Source: an uncultured Anaerolineales bacterium (GTDB taxonomy: Bacteria > Chloroflexota > Anaerolineae > Anaerolineales > UBA11657). Taken from it: a DNA stretch of 6,077 bases. The position numbers and the translations under genes were made by a program. Below are positions 1 to 5,579 of this stretch, piece by piece (position 1 is the first letter of the stretch; each line of letters opens with the position of its first letter). Location: assembly GCA_913040765.1 (NCBI GenBank), contig CAJWIA010000098.1, forward strand, positions 1-6,077, written 5' to 3'. Below the pieces are notes generated by a model that saw nothing but the letters and a program-made list of their open reading frames with translations, was not told the DNA's origin and did not search any database.

Positions 1-1
1 T

Positions 2-232
2 AATCCTGACAAAGTAACTGTAACAAATGAAGAGACTGAAATGCTCTTAGACGCTATCCGATCGCTTCCTGCTGACCGACAAGAATTATTAATCCTCAAA
101 TTTGTTGAAAAGCTCTCAAATAAAGAAATAGGCAACATCATGCGTCGCAGTGAAGGAGCTATAAAGAGTCTTTATCATCGCACCCTTTTGACATTAAGAC
201 AAAATCTCAACAACAAAATAAGTGACCAATGA
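2..232 (+). CDS. Sigma-70 family (ECF-like) RNA polymerase sigma factor, C-terminal part (5' truncated by window)
   Basis: The reading frame is open from the window edge at position 2 to the TGA at 230-232, so the ATG at 41 is internal and not the true start. The 76 visible residues are sigma region 4, the helix-turn-helix that contacts the -35 promoter element. They contain the usual 'LPADRQELLILKFVEKLSN' first helices and the recognition-helix signature 'SEGAIKSLYHRTLLTLR', equivalent to the common 'SEGAVKALQHRAL..LR' of ECF-type factors. Region 2, which binds the -10 element and core polymerase, lies outside the window, so the ECF subgroup cannot be assigned. The gene ends in an ATGA overlap with the next gene, which implies translational coupling and suggests the downstream membrane protein is functionally tied to it. 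The family call is secure; the regulon and signal are unknown. Confidence 0.88.
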   Translation, partial: NPDKVTVTNEETEMLLDAIRSLPADRQELLILKFVEKLSNKEIGNIMRRSEGAIKSLYHRTLLTLRQNLNNKISDQ

Positions 233-576
233 ATTCTCATTCTAAAACCCAATCGAACCCTGACAAGAAACCTCGCTCTCAAGAAGGCACATCATCTTCC
301 TTGAAAGACCTTCTTAACACGTCTCACGCAGTAAAGAGAGTGCTGGAGCCACAAAATCCTCGTCAATCATTCATCGAAGAATTAGCAGAAACTCTCGATT
401 CAAATGTGGAATATGCACGTAAAGCAATGCAAAGTCTCGAGCGCCGTAAACAAAGGGTAAAATGGACGGCAATTGGAGCAGGGGCAGGAATATACGCCCT
501 TAGTGTAGGTATAGTATTTGCCAAATTAATTAAATGGATTTTTCAAAGACGTAGCAAAGATATATCAGACACATAA
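229..576 (+). CDS. Small single-pass membrane protein coupled to the sigma factor (possible anti-sigma-like partner)
   Basis: This 115-residue protein is not recognised as a named family. Residues 1-45 are polar and rich in Ser, Lys and Pro, and look disordered. Residues 46-75 are predicted amphipathic helix ('FIEELAETLDSNVEYARKAM') ending in a basic patch (ERRKQRVK, 71-78). Residues 79-105 form one hydrophobic segment with a Gly/Ala-rich start (AIGAGAGIYALSVGIVF), followed by a short basic tail (QRRSK). Positive charge on both sides of the helix leaves topology ambiguous; no signal peptide is seen, so the N-terminal domain is probably cytoplasmic. The start codon overlaps the sigma stop as ATGA. 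Genes cotranscribed directly after ECF sigma genes are often membrane-anchored anti-sigma factors, which is the basis for the proposed role. No zinc-binding HxxxCxxC anti-sigma motif is present, so the role is inference only. Confidence 0.72.
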   Translation: MNSHSKTQSNPDKKPRSQEGTSSSLKDLLNTSHAVKRVLEPQNPRQSFIEELAETLDSNVEYARKAMQSLERRKQRVKWTAIGAGAGIYALSVGIVFAKLIKWIFQRRSKDISDT

Positions 577-590
577 CATTCAATTATTCC

Positions 591-604
591 ATTAGAAACC
601 TAAT
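591..604 (+). other. Small hairpin just before the E1 alpha start codon
   Basis: ATTAG-AAAC-CTAAT is a perfect 5-bp stem with a 4-base loop that ends 4 bases before the ATG at 609. The 32-base gap between the upstream gene and E1 alpha (577-608) has no recognisable Shine-Dalgarno sequence and no clear -10/-35 pair. The stem is AT-rich and weak and could be chance; it is recorded because it occupies the place where a ribosome binding site would be expected. Confidence 0.25.
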
Positions 605-608
605 TTCA

Positions 609-1574
609 ATGTTCGAAAGTGACAAGACAGACCATATAAAACTTTTGTACTGGATGATGCTCACCAGAGCAGTGGACGACAGGTCTGTATCGCTTGCAAA
701 ACTTGGAAAAATTCCAGGCACAATTTTCTCTCAAAAAGGGCATGAAGCTATTTCAGTCGGTGCCGCATGCGCACTATCTGAAATAGATGTAATTGCACCT
801 ATGCATCGCGATCTGGGAGCCTATTTAGTCCGTGGGATGACCCCTGGTCGAATATTTTCCCAAGCGATGGCTCGAGTCACTAGTCCAAGCCAAGGAAGAG
901 ATGTGAATACCCATGGCATGGGCGATATAGAATTAGGCATAATTGGCTATGTTAGTCACTTACCGCAATTAATGACAGTTGCTTTAGGAGCAGCATTTTC
1001 ATTTCAGTACCGCAATGAACCAAGGGTAGCACTAACCTTTACCGGAGATGGAGCCTCATCTGAAGGTGCATTTTCCGAAAGCCTTAATCTGGCTGCCGTA
1101 CTAAAGTTACCTATAGTTTTTATTCTAGAAGACAACCAGTATGCTTACTCAACACCATCTAAGTATCAGTATGCAATAACTGATCTTGTTGCACGCGCAA
1201 CCGCATTTGGACTTCCAGGCGTAACAGTTGCTGGAAACAATGTTCTAGATGTTCAAACCGCATCCACTGAAGCTATTGATCGAGCTCGGAGAGGAGATGG
1301 CCCCACTCTAATTAAAGCTAATACTATGCGAATGGAAGGGCATGCTCTACACGACTCCGCAAAATACGTGCCAACTGATTTGCTCAACAAATGGAGAGAA
1401 AAAGATCCAATAGTAAATTACAAGAGTTTGCTTTATGAAAAGGAGTTACTGGATGAGCAAACCGAGAAAAGTCTAATCAAGCAAATTGATAAAGAAATAT
1501 CTGCCGGTGTACTTTGGGCAGAAAAAAGCCCATTTCCTGATCCCGCTACTTTAACTGAAGGTGTGTATGCCTGA
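609..1574 (+). CDS. Thiamine-diphosphate-dependent 2-oxoacid dehydrogenase E1 component, alpha subunit
   Basis: This is the alpha half of the heterotetrameric E1 that decarboxylates a 2-oxo acid on thiamine diphosphate and passes the acyl group to a lipoyl-E2 (pyruvate, branched-chain 2-oxoacid or acetoin dehydrogenase complexes; cytoplasmic). The 321 residues are full length for the compact bacterial form. The ThDP/Mg motif is clear: GDG at 146-148, then 'LEDNQYAYSTP', with Asp147 and Asn176 29 residues apart as in human E1 alpha, so both metal side-chain ligands are kept. The usual ENN is EDN here, altering only the non-ligand first Asn. 'PMHRDLGAYLVRGM' (64-77) and the conserved active-site loop 'MRMEGHALHDSAKYV' (240-254, His245) are also present. 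It overlaps the beta gene by 8 bases, so the two are cotranslated. No Shine-Dalgarno is evident before the ATG. Substrate cannot be fixed from alpha alone; the beta subunit points to a branched-chain type. Confidence 0.93.
   Translation: MFESDKTDHIKLLYWMMLTRAVDDRSVSLAKLGKIPGTIFSQKGHEAISVGAACALSEIDVIAPMHRDLGAYLVRGMTPGRIFSQAMARVTSPSQGRDVNTHGMGDIELGIIGYVSHLPQLMTVALGAAFSFQYRNEPRVALTFTGDGASSEGAFSESLNLAAVLKLPIVFILEDNQYAYSTPSKYQYAITDLVARATAFGLPGVTVAGNNVLDVQTASTEAIDRARRGDGPTLIKANTMRMEGHALHDSAKYVPTDLLNKWREKDPIVNYKSLLYEKELLDEQTEKSLIKQIDKEISAGVLWAEKSPFPDPATLTEGVYA
1557..1563 (+). promoter_or_regulatory. Ribosome binding site that fixes the E1 beta start
   Basis: GAAGGTG lies inside the end of the alpha gene, with its AAGG core (1558-1561) 5 bases before the ATG at 1567. 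The in-frame GTG at 1561 overlaps this site and has no SD of its own. The protein read from 1567 starts 'MPEITFLQAINQAL', matching the typical E1 beta N-terminus, so 1567 is preferred. Confidence 0.6.
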
Positions 1575-2541
1575 AATCACATTTCTACAAGCTATTAATC
1601 AGGCTCTCCATCAAGAGATGAAAGCTGACGACACAGTATTTATATTGGGACAGGATATAGGTGTTCTAGGAGGAGCCTTCCAGGCTACTGCGGGCCTATT
1701 TGACGAATTTGGACGAAAGAGAGTGATCGATACACCTATGTGCGAGTATGCATTTTCGGGATTAGCAAGTGGTGCTGCATTAATGGGTTTACGACCAATA
1801 GTGGAATTTCAATTTGCTGATTTTATATCAACTGGCTTTGATCCTATAGTACAGTTCGCTGCTACTCATCATTACCGCCAAAAGAATCCTTTGCCAATAG
1901 TGTTTCGGGCTCCATGGGGCGGCGGATCATATGCAGGCCCATTTCATTCACAATGCCCAGAAGCATGGTTTGCTCATACCGCAGGATTAAAAGTAGTCAT
2001 ACCATCAAATCCACACGATGCTAAAGGACTACTCATATCTGCAATAAGAGACCCCAACCCTGTTATATTCTTCGAACCCAAATTCTTGTATAGGAGTCAA
2101 CGCGGAGATGTTCCATCAGATTCATATACAGTCGATTTAGGTTTAGCTGACGTTGCTCTCGCAGGCACTGACATATCGATCATCACATATGGAGCTATGG
2201 TTCCAGAAGCTATCGCAGCAGCTAAAACATTAACTAAATCTAGCATATCATGCGAAGTAATCGATTTGCGAACAATATCTCCATTAGACAGAGAATCAAT
2301 ATTAGCGACTGCTAAGAAAACCGGAAAAGTGCTTATATTACATGAAGCACGCAAAACTGCAGGCATAGGGGCAGAGATAGCTGCCATAATCAGCGAAAAT
2401 GCGTTTGAATACCTCGATGCTCCAATAAAACGAGTTACAGCACCTGACACCCCAGTTCCTTATAGTCCTCCACTTGAAAATGCATATCGACCTAATTCTG
2501 ACAATGTTGTCCATGCAGCAAAAGAACTATATTATTTCTAA
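1567..2541 (+). CDS. 2-oxoacid dehydrogenase E1 component, beta subunit (branched-chain type)
   Basis: This is the beta half of the same E1 enzyme: an N-terminal pyrimidine-binding transketolase-like domain (about 4-180) and a C-terminal transketolase domain (about 195-315). The 324 residues match the family length. Visible motifs are 'LGQDIGVLGGAF' (27-38), 'RVIDTPMCE' with the catalytic Glu at 60, 'GLRPIVEFQFADFI' (74-87), 'FHSQCPEAWFAH' (126-137), 'GLKVVIPSNPHDAKGLL', and 'VIFFEPKFLYR' (166-176). The last two stretches resemble branched-chain 2-oxoacid dehydrogenase beta (human BCKDHB, Pseudomonas BkdA2) more than acetoin dehydrogenase, and GQD in place of GED also occurs in BkdA2-type proteins. 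The C-terminus carries 'VIDLRTISPLD' and 'APDTPVPYS'. It overlaps alpha by 8 bases. No lipoyl E2 or E3 gene follows: the next gene converges from the other strand. The E1 call is very secure; the exact 2-oxo acid is not. Confidence 0.94.
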   Translation: MPEITFLQAINQALHQEMKADDTVFILGQDIGVLGGAFQATAGLFDEFGRKRVIDTPMCEYAFSGLASGAALMGLRPIVEFQFADFISTGFDPIVQFAATHHYRQKNPLPIVFRAPWGGGSYAGPFHSQCPEAWFAHTAGLKVVIPSNPHDAKGLLISAIRDPNPVIFFEPKFLYRSQRGDVPSDSYTVDLGLADVALAGTDISIITYGAMVPEAIAAAKTLTKSSISCEVIDLRTISPLDRESILATAKKTGKVLILHEARKTAGIGAEIAAIISENAFEYLDAPIKRVTAPDTPVPYSPPLENAYRPNSDNVVHAAKELYYF

Positions 2542-2553
2542 TAGTATACGAAT

Positions 2554-2584
2554 GGCAATTTTCACTATATTGTCATTAATTGCC
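2554..2584. terminator. Weak inverted repeat between converging genes, possible shared terminator
   Basis: GGCAATT (2554-2560) and AATTGCC (2578-2584) are perfect 7-base inverted repeats separated by 17 bases, in the 34-base gap where the E1 beta and FAH genes converge. The right arm overlaps the FAH stop codon. Neither side is followed by a run of T on the relevant strand and the loop is long, so an intrinsic terminator is only a possibility. Confidence 0.25.
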
Positions 2585-3445
2585 CACGACGTTCCGCATG
2601 CGTCCAATACCCTCAACTTCAGACTCTAGAACATCGCCAGGAACAAGAAAGCGAGGAGGTTGCCTTACAAATCCCACTCCGTCAGGAGTACCTGTCGCAA
2701 TCACATCACCCGGCACCAAGGTATGACCTTTCGAAAATATTGAGATTGTCTCTGCCACTGTATAAATCTGATCAGATGTATTTGACTCCTGCATAAGCTC
2801 ACCATTAACCCAGCATCTGAGATCCAAATATTGCGGATCATCCATTTCATCGGAAGTCACAATCCAGGGACCAATCGGACATGAACCATCCAAGCTTTTA
2901 CCTAAATAAAACTGCTGATGTCTAAATTGAATGTCTCGGGCAGATATATCGTTCAATACTGTATATCCAAAAACATAACTTAACGCGTCATCTACATCAA
3001 CGTTAATACATTCCCGTCCAATAATCACCGCAAGCTCGACCTCCCAATCAATTTCACTTGAGACTGATGAGTCATAGGGAATTTTTCCATACGGACCGTT
3101 TATAGTATTAGTTCCTTTTGTAAACACCAAGGGGTATCCAGCCTCCACCGAAGAAGTACTACCTGTACCAGCTGTCTCTTCGGCATGCGCAGCATAATTT
3201 TTTCCCAGGCACATTACATTACCAAGCAACTTCGGTATAGGAGCTGTTAGGCATCTATTATCTATAGGTACCACTTCTATAGTATCCTTTACAGATCTAT
3301 ATCGGTCTTCCAGTTCTTCCGCCGCAGCTATCCACTCAATCATAGTCTTTGGCCATCCTTCGGAGTTCACCAAATATTGAACCCCACCATCAGATATAAT
3401 ACCTAACTGTGTACTGCCTTCGATAACGAATGTACCTATACGCAT
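2576..3445 (-). CDS. Fumarylacetoacetate hydrolase (FAH) family protein
   Basis: FAH-fold enzymes use a divalent metal to cleave C-C bonds in, decarboxylate or isomerise 2-oxo acids such as acylpyruvates, fumarylpyruvate or 2-hydroxyhepta-2,4-dienedioate. The 289 residues comprise a short N-terminal domain (1-70) and the catalytic domain (about 73-287). The metal site is visible: Glu135 and Glu137 in 'IDWEVELAVIIG' and Asp166 in 'LNDISARD', with the same 2- and 29-residue spacing as human FAHD1. The catalytic dyad His87/Glu90 is in 'GKNYAAHAEE', as in FAHD1 'GRNYADHVRE', and the substrate Lys183 is in 'GKSLDGSCPIGP'. The end has 'ATGTPDGVG' and 'PGDVLESEVEGIGRMRN', typical of the family. The ATG at 3445 has a good SD (AAGGAG) 6 bases upstream. 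It reads toward E1 beta and diverges from the oxidoreductase gene. An active enzyme is likely; the substrate is not predictable from sequence. Confidence 0.92.
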   Translation of the reverse strand: MRIGTFVIEGSTQLGIISDGGVQYLVNSEGWPKTMIEWIAAAEELEDRYRSVKDTIEVVPIDNRCLTAPIPKLLGNVMCLGKNYAAHAEETAGTGSTSSVEAGYPLVFTKGTNTINGPYGKIPYDSSVSSEIDWEVELAVIIGRECINVDVDDALSYVFGYTVLNDISARDIQFRHQQFYLGKSLDGSCPIGPWIVTSDEMDDPQYLDLRCWVNGELMQESNTSDQIYTVAETISIFSKGHTLVPGDVIATGTPDGVGFVRQPPRFLVPGDVLESEVEGIGRMRNVVGN

Positions 3446-3451
3446 ATTTTT

Positions 3452-3457
3452 CTCCTT
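3452..3457 (-). promoter_or_regulatory. Ribosome binding site of the FAH gene
   Basis: On the minus strand this reads AAGGAG and sits 6 bases before the ATG at 3445, the best Shine-Dalgarno sequence in the window. It supports the chosen start of the FAH gene. Confidence 0.75.
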
Positions 3458-3478
3458 ACCAACTGAAATGTTTGATTA

Positions 3479-3508
3479 ATTATACCTATACTGCAGTATC
3501 CTGGTCAA
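3479..3508 (-). promoter_or_regulatory. Sigma-70-type promoter of the FAH gene
   Basis: On the minus strand, TTGACC (3508-3503) and a perfect TATAAT (3484-3479) are separated by an 18-base spacer. Transcription would start near 3472, giving a leader of about 27 bases that includes the AAGGAG site. This is the strongest housekeeping-type promoter seen in the window. Confidence 0.72.
3488..3499. promoter_or_regulatory. Perfect 12-bp palindrome in the FAH promoter spacer, candidate operator
   Basis: ATACTGCAGTAT is its own reverse complement over all 12 bases and lies wholly within the 18-base spacer between the -35 and -10 elements of the FAH promoter. A dimeric regulator bound there would block RNA polymerase, or remodel the spacer if MerR-like. 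Some 12-bp palindrome in 6 kb is expected by chance, so the position is the main evidence. No adjacent regulator gene identifies the protein. Confidence 0.5.
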
Positions 3509-3580
3509 AAGTCATTTACCACAGCGTATTATGCTATACCGAAACAACTTATATGACATCCGCACACACCGCATAGCATA

Positions 3581-3586
3581 TATAAT
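3581..3586 (+). promoter_or_regulatory. Possible -10 element for the luciferase-like oxidoreductase gene
   Basis: TATAAT occurs 36 bases before the ATG at 3623, which would give a leader of about 30 bases. No good -35 lies at 16-18 bases; the nearest candidate, ATGACA at 3553-3558, is 22 bases away. The call rests on the -10 match and its position in a divergent intergenic region. Confidence 0.4.
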
Positions 3587-3608
3587 CCCACAAACACATC
3601 ATGCTAAT

Positions 3609-3614
3609 AAAGGA
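3609..3614 (+). promoter_or_regulatory. Ribosome binding site of the luciferase-like oxidoreductase gene
   Basis: AAAGGA lies 8 bases before the ATG at 3623 and supports that start. Confidence 0.6.
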
Positions 3615-3622
3615 ATCTAAAT

Positions 3623-4513
3623 ATGAACTCAGGCATAAAATTAGGAGCCATATTCCCACAAACTGAAATAGGTATAGACCCTCAAGATATAAGAGAATAC
3701 ACTTTGGCTGTTGAACGCCTAGACTTTGATTATATTTTGGCATTTGATCATGTTCTTGGAGCTGATGTATCAAACCGTCCAAGCTGGGTAGGACCTTACA
3801 CACAACAGCACTCATTTCATGAACCATTTGTATTGTTTGCCTATATGGCAGCTATTACTTCAAGCATAGAATTAGCTACCGGTATAATCATCCTCCCCCA
3901 AAGACAAACAGCATTGGTTGCCAAGCAGGCAGCTACCCTCGACGTCCTTAGCAATGGTCGACTCAGATTAGGTATTGGTATCGGCTGGAATTCAGTCGAA
4001 TACGAAGCACTTGGGGAAGATTTTAGTAATCGTGGTATTAGATCAGAGGAACAAGTAGATGTTATGCGTGCCTTGTGGACAAATCAGACAATCAACTACG
4101 ATGGTCATTGGCATAAAATAACAAGTGCGGGCATCAACCCACTCCCTATACAAAAACCTATCCCCATCTGGTTCGGAGGCAAATCCGAAAAAGTCTTGGA
4201 ACGCATTGGACGCATAGGAGACGGATGGATAGCTGGTGGGCTAAATGGACCAAACGAGGAAAGCAGTTCAATATTTAGTAATATTCGCGAATACACTAAG
4301 AAATCAGGAAGGAACCCTGAAGATGTTGGTTTAGAGACATGGTTGTCTGCCAAACAAGATCCATTAGAATTGCTAGCTGACCAAGCCTTAGAATGGCAAG
4401 ATGTAGGCGCAACCCATATAGGCATCACAACAATGGGTGCAGGCTACTCCAACATAAAAGAACATATACAGGCTTTGGAATACTTTAAGAAGATGGTGCA
4501 TAACAACAATTGA
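3623..4513 (+). CDS. LLM-class (luciferase-like) F420- or FMN-dependent oxidoreductase
   Basis: This is a TIM-barrel enzyme of the bacterial-luciferase-like superfamily, which uses reduced flavin or F420 for monooxygenation or hydride transfer; it is cytoplasmic, with no signal peptide. The 296 residues match the single-domain F420-type subfamily resembling TIGR03619. Diagnostic stretches are 'LGAIFPQ' (7-13), 'AFDHVLG' (40-46), the core 'ATGIIILPQRQTALVAKQAA' (85-104) followed by 'LDVLSNGRLRLGIGIGW' (106-122), 'EALGEDFSNRGIRSEEQ' (128-144), 'PIPIWFGGKS' (179-188) and 'GRIGDGWIAGG' (196-206). The start has an AAAGGA site 8 bases upstream. It diverges from the FAH gene across 177 bp, which may carry shared control. 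The cofactor (F420 or FMN) and substrate cannot be told from sequence; close homologues act on very varied compounds. It could catalyse an oxidative step feeding the FAH enzyme, but that is only suggested by proximity. Confidence 0.9.
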   Translation: MNSGIKLGAIFPQTEIGIDPQDIREYTLAVERLDFDYILAFDHVLGADVSNRPSWVGPYTQQHSFHEPFVLFAYMAAITSSIELATGIIILPQRQTALVAKQAATLDVLSNGRLRLGIGIGWNSVEYEALGEDFSNRGIRSEEQVDVMRALWTNQTINYDGHWHKITSAGINPLPIQKPIPIWFGGKSEKVLERIGRIGDGWIAGGLNGPNEESSSIFSNIREYTKKSGRNPEDVGLETWLSAKQDPLELLADQALEWQDVGATHIGITTMGAGYSNIKEHIQALEYFKKMVHNNN

Positions 4514-4564
4514 TATGTACTCCTAATACCCTGTGACGGCGTACGGTCTGCTTCACCTGTATTT

Positions 4565-4573
4565 TGATATAAT
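4565..4573 (+). promoter_or_regulatory. Extended -10 promoter of the DUF368 gene
   Basis: TGATATAAT is a perfect extended -10 (TGN followed by TATAAT at 4568-4573). No convincing -35 lies 17 bases upstream (GGTCTG at 4545-4550), as is tolerated for extended -10 promoters. Start of transcription would be near 4580, leaving a leader of about 69 bases before the ATG at 4649. Confidence 0.58.
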
Positions 4574-4582
4574 AGCTCGCTA

Positions 4583-4598
4583 GTGCTAACATTAGCAC
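4583..4598. promoter_or_regulatory. Inverted repeat at the transcription start of the DUF368 gene, candidate operator
   Basis: GTGCTAA-CA-TTAGCAC is a perfect 7-base inverted repeat with a 2-base centre. It begins about 4 bases after the predicted start of transcription, a classic repressor position. No T-run follows, so it is not an intrinsic terminator for the upstream gene. The half-site matches the TTAGCAC/GTGCTAA core of the HrcA CIRCE element, but the arms are in inside-out order with the wrong spacing, so it is not CIRCE. Confidence 0.45.
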
Positions 4599-4648
4599 AA
4601 CATATTCAATACAATTTACTATTTACAATGTAAGCAAGAAACATAAAT

Positions 4649-5548
4649 ATGAAACGTACATTTACAGAATATTTACGTATATGCCTAGCAGGATTTTGTA
4701 TGGGAGCCGCTGATATAGTCCCAGGCGTGTCAGGAGGAACCATGGCATTCATACTAGGTATATACCAAGAGTTACTAAACTCTATAAAGTCTGCCGACTC
4801 ACATCTGCTCCGCTTATTACTTAGACTGAAATTTAGTGAAGCGTCCAACTACTTCCCATGGCGTTTTTTGACTGCAGTAGGCATCGGAATTTTGATTGCA
4901 ATACTTACGCTTGCCAAAGTCCTTGAAACCCAGCTCGAAACTAATCCTACGCAAATTTGGTCTTTCTTCTTCGGACTAGTATTAGCTTCAATATTTACAG
5001 TAGCTCGTAGTATAAAAGACTGGAGACCTTCTCTGATATTGTTTGCAGCTAGCTCCTGTCTAGTATCTTACTCAATCTTAGGAGTCACACCTACAACCAC
5101 TCCGGAAACCAACTGGTTCTTGTTTTTGTCCGGAGCTATTGCAATAAACGCTATGATCCTCCCAGGAATATCAGGAGCTTATATTCTAGTTTTGCTTGGT
5201 AAATACAAATACATTCTTTCAGCAGTCAACAGCAGAGATGTATTTACTCTTGCAATTGTCCTTGCTGGTGCAGCCATAGGACTAACAACATTTGTAAGAT
5301 TACTAAGCTGGCTGCTAGACAAGTACCGCAACACGACAATGACACTACTAACTGGACTTATGATAGGTTCCCTGCGAAGATTATGGCCATGGAAAAGCGA
5401 TGCAAATCAAATGAGCCCAATCCTTCCAGAAACCATTAATAATGAAATCCTACTCTCCATTGCAATAGCTATTGCCGGTATGATGGCTATACTAATAATT
5501 ACCAAAATATCCGCGAACATGGAACGATCATCCAAGATTTCAGAATAA
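4649..5548 (+). CDS. popT: DUF368 family membrane protein, PopT-type polyprenyl-phosphate transporter
   Basis: DUF368 proteins (PopT) have been shown in other bacteria to translocate undecaprenyl phosphate, returning the lipid carrier for cell-wall polymers to the cytoplasmic side of the membrane. The 299 residues are full length and strongly hydrophobic. The hallmark N-terminal motif 'GAADIVPGVSGGTMAFILG' (19-37) is intact, and a related second copy, 'INAMILPGISGAYILVLLGK' (166-185), reflects the internal inverted duplication of the fold. Further membrane segments lie at about 71-91, 103-120, 126-143, 199-223, 228-243 and 266-286. The ATG is the first usable start in frame; the upstream SD is weak (AAGCAAG). 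It has its own promoter and precedes the small membrane protein by 31 bases, probably in one operon. The family is near certain; the lipid substrate in this organism is inferred from the family, and other polyprenyl phosphates are possible. Confidence 0.92.
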   Translation: MKRTFTEYLRICLAGFCMGAADIVPGVSGGTMAFILGIYQELLNSIKSADSHLLRLLLRLKFSEASNYFPWRFLTAVGIGILIAILTLAKVLETQLETNPTQIWSFFFGLVLASIFTVARSIKDWRPSLILFAASSCLVSYSILGVTPTTTPETNWFLFLSGAIAINAMILPGISGAYILVLLGKYKYILSAVNSRDVFTLAIVLAGAAIGLTTFVRLLSWLLDKYRNTTMTLLTGLMIGSLRRLWPWKSDANQMSPILPETINNEILLSIAIAIAGMMAILIITKISANMERSSKISE

Positions 5549-5579
5549 ATCACAGCAAATCAAAAGGCATGGGATCCTA

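Noticed and set aside
188..193. TTGACA near the end of the sigma gene as a -35 box
   Set aside because: There is no -10 element at 16-18 bases (CAACAA at 17), and it lies within conserved coding sequence.
2097..2450. Open frame on the minus strand inside the E1 beta gene
   Set aside because: It lies wholly inside a strongly conserved E1 beta gene on the opposite strand, and its product has no recognisable family features.
3530..3580. 8-base inverted repeats TATGCTAT (3530-3537) and ATAGCATA (3573-3580) in the divergent region
   Set aside because: They are short, AT-rich and 35 bases apart; a chance match is likely, though a looping operator cannot be excluded.
3549..3827. Minus-strand open frame overlapping the start of the luciferase-like gene
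   Set aside because: Its product shows no recognisable motif, its start has no SD, and the opposite strand there encodes conserved LLM sequence and the FAH/LLM control region.
4105..4428. Minus-strand open frame inside the luciferase-like gene
   Set aside because: It is a shadow of a conserved gene on the other strand.
4583..4598. HrcA CIRCE element
   Set aside because: CIRCE has TTAGCACTC then GAGTGCTAA with a 9-base spacer; here the arms are in inside-out order with a 2-base centre.
4606..4848. Minus-strand open frame over the DUF368 start
   Set aside because: It overlaps the hallmark DUF368 motif on the other strand and has no family signal.
4871..4878. Second copy of the palindrome core ACTGCAGT inside the DUF368 gene
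   Set aside because: It matches only 8 of 12 bases of the FAH promoter palindrome and sits in coding sequence with no promoter context.
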